Assembly: GCA_020744425.1 (NCBI GenBank)
Contig: JAGMUV010000029.1
Location: 62,001-126,000 of the forward strand
Reading direction: 5' to 3'
DNA from: Dactylonectria macrodidyma
Taxonomy: Eukaryota > Ascomycota > Sordariomycetes > Hypocreales > Nectriaceae
DNA: 64,000 nt
Made by a program: the position numbers and the translations under genes. Positions 19,339 through 29,400 of the stretch are shown here, in pieces. How positions within the stretch are numbered: the first letter of the stretch is position 1; every line of letters starts with the position of its first letter. The notes below the pieces were generated by a model that was not told the DNA's origin, made no database searches, and saw only the letters and a list, made by a program, of their open reading frames with translations.

Positions 19339-21555
19339 ATGCTGCCATCCTACAGTGAAATGATACCACTCTTCCGTCCGCCTAGGGCGCCGGCATATCA
19401 GTATTCCCCTCTTGATTCGCGGCCCCGCGCGTTCCGGCTCGTCCAGCTCCTCCCGCCCATCCATGCCGTCTTTGGCGACACGCTTCGCATCGAACTCATC
19501 ACCGTCAACGACGCCAGCGAGTGTTTGTTCGACGCCCTCTCGTACACATGGGGCGTCACGAGCGGGGGCGTTCCGGATCGACGGGTTCTCGTCGAGACGC
19601 ATGAAGGGACGCGCGAGTTGGGCATCTATCGGCCGCTGGAACTCGCACTGCTCAACATCAAGGCAAACCGCCCGATATTCGTCGACCAGATCTGCATCAA
19701 CCAGCGCGATGACGAGGAAAAGGTCTGCCAGGTCCAGCTCATGCATGACATCTACGCAAAGTGCGCGCAGTTGCTGGTATGGCTGGGCCCAGAAACCAAA
19801 GCGTCGACTTCCTACCTCTCTTACATGCGCCAAGTATGCCAGGAGGGCGTCATGAGTCGAGTCACCGGCCCAAACAGGGGTCACTTCATGCAAGTATTTG
19901 ATGCAGTCATGGACCCAGCGATCCAACTCACAGGTGCACCGCTCGAGGACAGAGACGACATCCTCATGCTCTTGTCAAAGTATGGGGAAGCTTTTCCAAT
20001 AGCTGGCATGGAAGATGTTCTGCGTCGGCCCTGGTTCAACCGCCTCTGGATCATTCAGGAAGTCTGTCTTGCCCCCAACGTCTTATTCATATGCGGCTCT
20101 GAGAGTTTGTGCTTCGAGTGCTTCCAAGCGGGCCTCTTATTCTACACCCTCTACAACACGCATTAGTTGGAAAATCTCGACCGTCCCGTATCACGCTCCG
20201 AGCTTTTCCGGCGCTCGAGTATCTACGACCTGCACAAGAGCCCTACTCGCATGATCCAAGAGCGCAAGGCGATTCACATGAGGGGAGAGAAACACTCCCT
20301 ATACAACCTCGTCATCAAATACAACACGAATGGGCCCCTGCCCAAGATTGGAGCCTCTCTAGCTGAGGATCGAGTGTTTGGCATCATGGGGCTAGCTGAA
20401 AAGAAGAGCTTGAGTGGCATGAAGGTTCGCTACGGAGACTTGCCTGGGGTCTTCACCGAGATTGCAGCGCTCTTGGTTGCCCATAACGTCGACACGTTGC
20501 TCTTCTCGCAGTTTCCCAAGAACATCCCGAACCTCCCGTCGTGGGCGCCAGACTGGTCCATGGATCTCCAGCCACAACTTAGCTATTTCGAATTGACAGA
20601 GCCAGGTCATAAGGCAGGGGGTGAAATGACTACTCAACCGCGCGTTGATTTGAGCTCGAGATCTTTGATTGTCCGTGGCGTCGCCGTTGGTAAAATCACG
20701 AAAGTTGGTCAACATGCCATGACAATCGACCCAGAGCGCATACTAGAACACGAGGTTGACTATCGTTCTATGAAGAGATATTTTGACGACATCGATGCCT
20801 TTCTTTCGCAATCTCGCGTCACAGAAGATCTTGAAATGGCTGCGGTTCGCATGGCGGGTTTCGGCCTATCAAAGGCGGAATTTCAAGGCAATTTCCCCAA
20901 CAATCCGGACGAGTTGTTGAAGAAGCTTAAAGCGCAAGGCTCGACATTCGGCCAGAAGCTGATTGACATTGACAAGCTGGTCCAGTCTTACCACATCAAC
21001 CGCATAGTCCAGACCCTTGGCGTTCTTCCGTGGTACTGGATCCCCGCGGCCGAAACGGACGCTGTGCAGCTCTGGGCCACGGACCCAGTTGCAGCTTTCA
21101 CCGAATGGATCAAAGCCGCGGGCCTATTCATTGCCGACGTGGTGATGATTTCAATCGCCTCAGCAAGGGTGGTGCTGACTGCCAAGTTTCTTTCATTGCG
21201 ACGGAGATTTTCCTCCATCCATTTCCAGAAACCCGGACAAGATGAGGCGGTGAGGAAAGTTGGCCTTGACCCCGAACTGACCAGAGCCTTTGGGGCGTAT
21301 TCCAACAGCTTGGCAAAGTACATTGGTCAGAGGGCGTATCTAACCGAGGGAGGCTATGTTGGTACTGGTCCCAACAACATAGCGGAGGACGACATGGTGG
21401 CGGTGCTATTTGGAGCGACTGTCCCTCTTGTCCTGAGGAAACAAGATTCTGTTGATGGCGTAGACACTTGGTCGTACGTTGGCGAGGCATACTGTGATGG
21501 CATTATGAATGGAGAAGCTTTGGGAGGCGAAGGTACTGATTTCCACATTGTTTAA
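19339..21555 (+). pseudogene. HET (heterokaryon incompatibility) domain protein with one in-frame TAG
   Basis: A single frame runs 738 codons from the ATG at 19339 to TAA at 21553, interrupted only by TAG at 20164-20166 (codon 276). The HET domain has all hallmarks: LFDALSYTWG near 57, IFVDQICINQRDDEEK near 113-128, LLVWLG near 143, and RRPWFNRLWIIQEV near 230. The C-terminal half holds the usual HET-family tail (EDDMVAVLFGATVPLVLRK, YVGEAYCDGIMNGEA). HET proteins trigger cell death on fusion of unlike strains. CAG-to-TAG by RIP would explain the stop; alternatives are a sequencing error, an unseen intron, or a truncated HET-only product of 275 residues, which still carries the complete HET domain. 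Confidence 0.85.
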
Positions 21556-21923
21556 GCCTTACAAATATCGAGGCGTCTGGTCGATGGATGGTGCGATGAG
21601 AGCGAGTCATGTCTGGACGGGCAATTTAGCGTTAGTCTTGTATTAGTTTCCATATTTCTCCTGTCTCGATGCATGTTCTCAAGTTTCAGCCATTCTTATT
21701 CATCCCCATTCTATTCTTATAATAGCGATCTGTTAAATATCTCCGCCGAATATTTCGGCTGCCCCTCTGCTGCATGGATGGATTCTCAAACAAAAGGCAG
21801 CGATATCGCAAGCAAGGGATGCAGTTCTTCCCAATCGACTTGAACAATGATGTTGTGATGCAGGGATCCGATGAGCTCAAGTTCCCACTCAGTCTTCTTT
21901 GCCCGATTCCAACCACTAATCTT
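21556..21923. other. Intergenic, nothing recognised
   Basis: No coding or repeat signature seen. Confidence 0.4.
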
Positions 21924-22300
21924 CTAAAGTCTCGGCCTGTATTCTCCTTGCTCATCCTTCGCAGTATCGTACTTCTCCACTGCATCACGGAATGCGGCAT
22001 CAACATCATGCTCGCTGATCCACCACGGGTCCACCCGTTGCAGAACTCGCTGCCGCAGCTGTTCATCCGTCTCTGTCTTCCCCCTCTCCAAGTTGATCTT
22101 CGATCCCGCAAGCGACTTGTGCACGACATCAAGCAGCTTATTCATGTGTGGTTTTCGCGTCGCCTCATAGATCTTGAATATCTCTGCAATCTGACCCTTT
22201 GTCGGCTTCTTTGTTTGGGCAGACGACGCCGGCCACACGTGGTTGAGTCGATGCGCCAGAGATGTACGGTCTTGTTCTGAGACGCCGAGGCCACAAGTCT
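21924..22300 (-). pseudogene. Possible C-terminal remnant of an FAD-dependent monooxygenase
   Basis: The minus-strand frame reads SLAHRLNHVWP, then KKPTKGQIAEIFKIYEATRK and PHMNKLLDV. This resembles the tail of UbiH/phenol-hydroxylase-type monooxygenases after the FAD domain (a helix ending in an xYxxxRKPRM-like motif). No FAD-binding GxGxxG or DG/GD motifs lie upstream, so at most the last third survives. The family call rests on this short similarity. It could be a relic of a tailoring gene. Confidence 0.4.
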
Positions 22301-22408
22301 CGCGTCAGCGGTATCTTTAATAAATGGCGGCGGTATGCTAAACTGTCCTCTTCGTGCCTTTGCAAAACTCCCACATGCTGACTTTATCGATACAGGTACT
22401 GCAGTGAG

Positions 22409-22633
22409 ATGAAAGTGGGTGACTGGAAGGCGACGATCGAGAATCCCAAACGCGAAACGACGCAAGATTTCTTCCTACACGTATGCGAAAACTCTAACAT
22501 CGCATCATGGGGCACTGGCAAGGAATACATCCGTCAGCTTTATACAACGATCAACGGCCACTACATGGACCGAAATGACGTCGAGGTGAAGGTACGGGAA
22601 ATCTCACCATCCTATATCCGCAGAACGAGTTGA
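22409..22633 (+). CDS. Short hypothetical reading frame
   Basis: 74 codons (MKVGDWKATIENPKR start). Amino-acid use looks protein-like, but I recognise no family and no continuation. GGTACGGG at its end could be a splice donor. It may be a gene fragment. Confidence 0.25.
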   Translation: MKVGDWKATIENPKRETTQDFFLHVCENSNIASWGTGKEYIRQLYTTINGHYMDRNDVEVKVREISPSYIRRTS

Positions 22634-22793
22634 CTCTTCGATCCGAAATTTGAGCTCTGCCGAAGCGTCATTAGTATTATCGTGCCGTCTTGATTCATCG
22701 ATTTGGCCATCGGCCGCCTAATATCAATGGCAAGCCAGTGCTTAACATGGACAACCTACGTGTTATCCTGAAGTCACTTGAGCTTGTATGTCA

Positions 22794-23762
22794 TTATTCG
22801 TTCGCTTCAATATCCGGCGCTTTGACGTCGCCCTTCGCTTCGCCTACCTCTGCCTCCCTTGCTAGCTTCCTCAAAAGTGCTAGCTCAGAGTCTTTCATGT
22901 CGCTTGAGCCAAAGAAAGCAACCAGAGCGCAGCCAACGCCAATCGTATAGCATATCAGCACCGCCCTCGATGCAATGTCTCCCTCAACGGCATCCAGATG
23001 ACTCCCATGTACGACTCCAAGATAAATAGCGGCCGCCAGGACAAACAATCCAATGGCAATGTTGAGAAGAGTTGATGGCAGAGCCAGCATGAAACAGGAA
23101 TACAAACTCGCTCTCGTTGCTTTGTTCTGCTCAATGCATTCGTTGATGAGACCAACTGCAGAAGCCATCGCCTCGTGAGTTGCGGACGCGAAACTAGGAA
23201 ACCGTCCCTTGAAAGTCCGGTAGAAGATCTCCTGTTCTTGTTTACTGCATGGCCTGCTGAGCCAGTTCTTCAAGTCTTCCTTCAAGTCGAACGAATTGAG
23301 GTTACGCGACATGTTAACAGTGAACCACGCAGAGAGAATTGCCAACCCTAGACTCCCTAGCACGCAAGCTTTGTATATCCAGTGGACCTCACTGAGAAGC
23401 GGGAGCTGCAACCCCCCAAATGGACAGCTGGGCGATGGGCGCGGCTGTCACGGCCAGGTTGTTTAGGTCCGCGAGACCGCGACGACGGAGGTTTTGAAGG
23501 CCATTGCATCAATTCCGTCTGTTTCAGGCAAGATGTTCTGCTGCACTCGGTCCATTATGCGAAATGCCGCAGAACATAATGCGACTGCGACGAGGGCGAA
23601 GACCTTGCCGTGATCCTCCGCTACCATTCGTATGGCTGAGTTGCCACCGTATGATCGTGTTGGTAGTCGGACATTGCTCGGGCGTTCGCGGTAGATGGAA
23701 CTGAAGTAGTGGTCTATTATGGGCAGTGAAAGAGTGGTGAGGCTTGAGAATAACCGCGACAT
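22794..23762 (-). pseudogene. Fungal small integral membrane protein, frameshifted
   Basis: The ATG at 23762 (MSRLFSSLTTL) starts about 100 codons with one hydrophobic segment (VFALVAVALCSAAFRI). Near 23465 the reading continues only in another frame (DLNNLAVTAAPIAQLSIWGV), then near 23400 in a third (IYKACVLGSLGLAILSAW) to the stop at 22794. That last part has three more membrane segments: AILSAWFTV, TLLNIAIGLFVLAAAIYLG and VLICYTIGVGCALVAFFG. No intron of acceptable length fits the junctions, so two small indels or sequence errors are likely. I know no function; the layout resembles unnamed fungal multi-pass proteins. Confidence 0.5.
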
Positions 23763-24861
23763 TGCGGGCAGAGTCTTGCATTGATGAAAATGCTCAAGGT
23801 ATGGCCTTGACGACGCGATGATTTTTTGTGCCCTGCTGGTGGGTTGGATTGGATTGGATTTTATTTCGCCCGGAGGGGAGTCCCTATAGGGCCTTGACAC
23901 AATCTAGTTCACATTTCAGAACATTTGGTACCTGACACCACAAGCCCCACGGATCGTCATCTCATCGCTTGCTGCTCAACCTCGTCGCTGCTTATTCCAT
24001 GACAGGCCTGCTTGAAGGCCAAATTCTGCAAGTGTCAAGCATCCTATCCTCGGCAGCTGAAGCACGGTCTGCCAAAATTGAGGCTGCTTTTTGTTAGTAT
24101 AGTCGCACGCTAGAGGTTAGTTTGCCGATGGCCGCTGGCCCGCATCGAGCCTGTTTGTCGCGATAGCAAATTTGATTGTCGCACACACCGCCTGCATGTT
24201 TGGCTTCCACTTTTCGTCGTCCGACGCAGCTTTTCCTCCAAGAAGAACGACAAATTCCCAATCTTTGTTCGTGAGCATTTAAACAGCACTGATGTTGGCA
24301 CCCCCGACTTCACACCCTCAGCGAGGGATATACAGGGTTCCTCCTTGCTCCCCCGAGCGCCGTCTGGGACAGCCATTATCCATGTACGCGACACACGAAC
24401 ACATGGCACATGGCAATGGATCCTCGCCTGTCTCTCCACATGCAGCCTGACATCTCGTCAACGGGCCTTCCATTACCAACCAGGCCATCAAGAACACCCG
24501 ATACAGAATGGCCCTTTATTTGCCCAAGGCTCCCAGGCTTTCTTGTTGGGTTAATCGCCGCCTGCCAAACCACTGACCTGCGTCGCCACCAGTGGCCGAG
24601 AACTGCGGGCCGGGGTCTTGACAGCCCTCAGTTGCGGCGTGGGATGTAATCTAGATGCAAAGCATCATCCTTTCGCCTGGATCTCCCTACTATTTCCGAT
24701 GCCAATGGGAGGACGCCGCAGCCACCGCACAGCGCCGGGCCAAGGCCAAGCTATGTCTTGGTCGAGGCCCTTCAATCCCTCTGTGTAAAACAGTTTATAA
24801 CTGTACACCGGCCATCGCCTGTTGGGATCGCACTACCCGTTGGCATTGTGGGGCCAGCCTA
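23763..24861. other. Intergenic, no gene recognised
   Basis: Includes a short GGATTGGATTGGATT run near 23846. Several frames of 60-110 codons show no family features. Confidence 0.4.
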
Positions 24862-25108
24862 CGGTCGCACATTACCACATGGGTGACAAAACCATGTACG
24901 AAGATAACTGGAGCTATTTCGCACATAGGCTTTTCACCAGGAATTATCACGACATATTCCCTGGTGGACATGCCATCTAAATGAAGAGATACCTTCCGAA
25001 TAGTGTGCGGTACTGTAGTCTTGCAAGGGTCCACAATATTACTAAGTATTTCCACATGGTTGAGGCTTCCCAAAAGGGTTATGTCACCCATGTGGTAATG
25101 TGCGACCG
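24862..25108. mobile_element. 247-bp MITE with ~30-bp TIRs and TA target site
   Basis: The ends CGGTCGCACATTACCACATG (left) and the inverted copy at 25077-25108 match over about 30 bp with one or two differences. Both ends are flanked by TA (24860-24861, 25109-25110), pointing to Tc1/mariner-type mobilisation. No ORF of its own. Confidence 0.8.
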
Positions 25109-25165
25109 TAGAAATCAGTGGCTTTGATGGCGTCGCCCTTTCTGGAGTGGACCACACCGGAATTA

Positions 25166-25278
25166 ACATTCTTCCGGTGTATTTCCATACGTATGGAATA
25201 CAGCAATCTGTTATGGAATATGGAATATGGCGTATGGAAGTTCCATATGGATTAACTTATTCCATACGTGTATGGATA
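25166..25278. repeat. Cluster of CCATACGTATGG-type palindromic motifs
   Basis: TTCCATACGTATGGAA, GGAATATGGAATATGG, GGAAGTTCCATATGG and TTCCATACGTGTATGGA are packed in about 110 bp. The cluster ends exactly where P450 homology starts, so it is probably the end of a transposon that cut the P450 gene. Confidence 0.55.
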
Positions 25279-25738
25279 GAAAGCCTGTTCCCCGTCTTGT
25301 ACCTGCTGGTGGCATGACCTGGAAGGGCCACTACCTACCCGCAGGAACTTCCGTGTTCAGTTCAATCCGCTCTGTTCACGATAACCCCGACATTTTCCCC
25401 GACCCTGACCAGTTCATCCCTGAGCGGTGGTTAGCCAATCAAAATCTGGACCACTACCTCGTTGTCTTCGGCAAGGGCTCCCATACTTGCATTGGTCTTA
25501 AGTAAGATGTTCCCAAAACAACTCCGGCGCCCTTTCGGAGCGTCTGTTATGCGGTTACTGACCAACTATCATCCACAGTGTCGCTTGGATGGAGACATAC
25601 CTCACCTTCTCCAATTTCTTTGCCTCACTGAACATGAGCCTGTTCGAGACCAATGGGGAGACCACGGATTGGACTGACTGCGGGAATGCTATGATTAAGC
25701 AGCACGTCAAGGTCAAAGTTGACAGTGTTGCGTGGTAG
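25279..25738 (+). pseudogene. Cytochrome P450, 3' remnant with heme-binding motif
   Basis: The homology begins in the region after the ExxR helix (RLVPAGGMTWKGHYLPAGT), continues through the PERF-like segment (FPDPDQFIPERW) and includes the heme-ligand loop FGKGSHTCIGL with its Cys. A 77-bp GT-AG intron (25502-25578) joins it to the last exon (VAWMETYLTFSNFFASLNMS), which ends at TAG 25736. About three quarters of the protein is missing, replaced by the palindromic cluster. It lies beside the PKS-NRPS gene and was probably a tailoring oxygenase of that pathway. Confidence 0.85.
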
Positions 25739-26483
25739 AGGGCGGGACACGGGGAGCGAGGGGTAGAAAGGAGTGAGTTCGATTAGAGATCGAATACAAC
25801 TAGATATACCTTGCGATATACAGCAAGAATGGTACCTAAGCTCTGTCCGGGGCGTTGGCTTTTATTCGTCTTTTTACAATGGTTCCGGCAGCTACTAATA
25901 AATATCCTTTTTATGCATTGAATTGCTCATGGCTTACTACTGCACACTATAATCACTCTGCTTCAAGTGTTAAGAGGTTTTAGATAGAGGGGGCTTTATA
26001 TTTATTTGAGGTATACTGCAACCCATTCCCTTACTCGCCTTTTGAAGATGAAGTATACTCTGAATGACTCAAATTGGGTGATTCGTCTCATATTCTCCAG
26101 TTTGTCAATCTCTAATGCAAATCTAACGGCGCTGCGCGCTCTAGACAGGAGAGGACTTTTCGAGTCTAATGAGCGAATGCCTAAGTGCTCTAAAAGATGT
26201 GTCATGCGAGAGATGACAGTGATGTGTTTTCCTTTCACAACGTAGACTGGACCTCGTGCTGGTACGGCAGTCTGGGCTTTATCAAGACACTCTCAAGTCG
26301 TCTGGAACAGGGGTATCCCCATCACCTGTGGGAGTACCCTCCAAGTTCATCTTGCTTCGGCACAGCTGCATAGAAATACGATACAAATTCTGCCTGCATT
26401 AATAACTTGGATGCATGCATCTGGGGATGTGCGGTAACCTAAACTGCAAACATCGACTAAACAAACAAAAAAAAGATATTGCC
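25739..26483. other. Intergenic between P450 remnant and PKS-NRPS 3' end
   Basis: No coding signature. Partly AT-rich; no terminator motif that I would defend. Confidence 0.4.
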
Positions 26484-29400
26484 CTAATTCGTCAGCACCC
26501 TCGGGAAATTCATATTTCTCACACGTCCCGCACCCTGGAACACAGCTACCAGAGTATCTGATAACCCCGCTGCTTGGGCCTGGGGAATCCACTCTTCCAA
26601 TGGTATCTCATCAACCGTTTCGCCGCATCGTTTGGCTAGATACTTTGCGAGCTCCGTATCCCTCAACACCAAGTCACCCGACTCATGGATATAAATGACT
26701 CTGTCCTCTCTCTGGGCCATGACGGCACGAACAAGTTTGCTCGTAACGGTCTCAGGTCGGACAATGTCCAAGGTGCCGTGCAAGTTAGGACCCACGGGAA
26801 CAGCGCGAATACGCTCAGAGTACGCCAGCATGCCCTGCATGACATCGTCCACTGCATCACCTCCCTTTATGTCTTCGTCGGGACGGAGAATGCTCGTCGG
26901 GCGATGGATGTAAACGGGAAGTCCATAGGTAGCATGCACATTTTCGAGGTAGACCTCGCTTGCCCACTTGCATGCGGCGTAGCCATATTGTCCATCCACT
27001 GGTGGAAAGGAATCCCGAACAGACGCCTCGGGGAAGTTTTCGTCCTTCGTGTACATTGACACTGATGCCGAGGACACGAAGTGCATTGGGATCTTCCTGG
27101 GCAGACACAGCTTGACGAGCGCCTGGGTTGACCCGAAGTTTGCTTGGTTAAGGGAAAAGTAGGTCCTGAGATGTGATACCTCAGCAGCATTGTGAACGAC
27201 TGTGTCGGCTTGCTGGAATATCATGTTGGCTGCTTCCTCAGATAGGCCCAGGCGAGGTTGCCGCAGGTCACCTTCGTAGCATTCGACCTTGTCGATTCCC
27301 GAGAAGATGGATTGCTTCTCGTTCAGTTTCCGTATCGCAATGCAAATGACCTTTTCGACATGTTTTTGAGCTGCAATACCGCGCATCAGATGTTGGCCAA
27401 GGAAACCCGATGCACCGGTGAGTACGATGACTCGGGGTGGAGTTCCAGGGGATCCCATGTTCAAGGATTCTGACAAGGAGTCCAGCCCAGGTTGTACGGC
27501 AGTTTCCGCATCCCAGTCAATCTGATGGCCGCTACCCTCCTCTTCCATGCCGAGGAGCCCAGCCATACCCCGAAGCGTGCTCGCCTGGAACAGTTGGAGA
27601 AGCGGGAACAAGACACCCTGTTTCTCTTGGATTATGTGCTGCAACTCGATAAGGGACATGGAACCGCCTCCAGCGGCGAAGAAGTCAGTGTCTCCGTTGA
27701 CCTGGTGAAGACCGAAGATTTCCTCTGGAATCACAGCTTCCCACAGGCTAAGCATTACGGCTTCAGCCTTCGACAGATTTGGCTCCTCAGTGCTCTGAAG
27801 CTTGTTTGGAATAGATAGGCGGGCAACGGCTTTTCTGTCAATTTTTCCGGATACTGTTCTGGGGAACTCATCGATGGGGATAATGGCAGAGGGACGCATC
27901 ATGCGAGACAACGGCAGGTCTTCGAGTAGGTTGTGAAGGTAGTCATTCTTGTCCATATTCGAGTTGTCGGATGAGAAAACCACATGGACCACCATGAACT
28001 TCACTTGACCCTCGGGGTCAGAACGGAGGGTCGTGACTGCATCAGAGAGCACGCCGTTCGAGGCTTTCATTACAGTCTGCTCCACATCAGCGAGATTGAT
28101 TCGTACGCCGTTCAGCTTGATTTCAGTGTCGCCTTCAATGCGACCGTGAACGACAAGGACTCCATCTTGCTGCAAGAAGCCAAAGTCACCAGTTCGGTAC
28201 ATGGTCTTCCAGTCGTTCTTAACGTACTCATCGTCGGCGTATGGGTCGGGTAAGAAGGACGCTCGGGTCCGCTCGTCGTCGTTTAGATATCCCATAGTCA
28301 CACCCATGCCCGCAATGACAACCTCTCCGGCTTGGCCACAGGGCAAGAGTCTCTGCTTTTTGTCAAGAATATAGACAGACTCATTAGCAGATATCTGTCC
28401 CGCCGGAATCGCGCCTTGGTACAACCCGGCAGTTCGGAAATCGAGCTCCATCTTGGCTGAAGTGCATGTCGTCTCCGTTGGACCATATATATTGAAGACT
28501 TTACCGCGGAAGTCCATGTGTCGGAAAAGCTCAAGTAAGGACTCAGTCACTAGTTCTCCGGCAAATAGCGCCAGTCGCCAGGACGACGTCTGCAGCAGAG
28601 CCTGGTTTCCTCGACGCATCCAGCTCTTGTACTCGGTGGGAGTTGCCAGTGTAGATGTCACACCTTCATTCTTGATCAGTTCTACCATTGCTCGGGCATC
28701 TGCACGCATGAGATGCGGGGCCATTTGCAATGTTGCCCCGACTCCCAAGGTAACGAACAGCTGTATAGAAGAAAGGTCAAAGCTCCAAGCACTCTGTTGT
28801 AGAACAACGTCATTCTCTTGAAACCCATAGAAACCCACCCCGAAATCCATCTCGTGCTTCAAAGCGCTGTGTCGAATAACGACACCTTTTGGAGTTCCAG
28901 TCGAGCCACTAGTGTAGAGGATGATGGCAGGAGAATCGGCCTGAGCAAGGTTGGAAACCACGTCCGCCCGGTGATTTGAAAGTCGAGAGACGTCAATGAA
29001 GGCAGTGCCAGAAGCAACTCCCAGCTCCTTGGTCATGGACTCTGTGGGCCCATGAATGAGGATAGCCCTGGGTTGAGAGTCGTCCACAATTAAGGCCAAC
29101 CTGGCAGGTGGGTTGCTGACATCAAGCGGGACATAAACGCCACCGACCTTCATGATGGCGAGAACCGAGGCAGCCCAGTGAATCGATGAATGCTGATAGA
29201 CGGCAACTCTAGACCCGGGTTCAACCTTCTGACACAGCAACTCGGAGGCGATTGTGTCAGCATGTCGATGGAGATCACTGTACGTCAACGAGTTTCCATC
29301 AGTATCCTTCACAGCTACGTTCGAAGGAAACATCTGGGCAGCATCTTCGAATCTGTGTACCAAGGTTTGTGGCCAAGTAGAATTGAAAGCAGGACCTGGT

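Noticed and set aside
14362..20166. Possible reassignment of TAG as a sense codon
   Set aside because: TAG ends the PKS-NRPS, copia and P450 frames naturally, and the internal stops in other genes also include TAA and TGA.
22260..22330. Minus-strand stretch DARLVASASQNKTVHLWRID resembling a WD40 repeat
   Set aside because: A single isolated repeat without neighbours; another frame of the same strand fits a monooxygenase tail that continues for over 100 codons. Probably coincidence.
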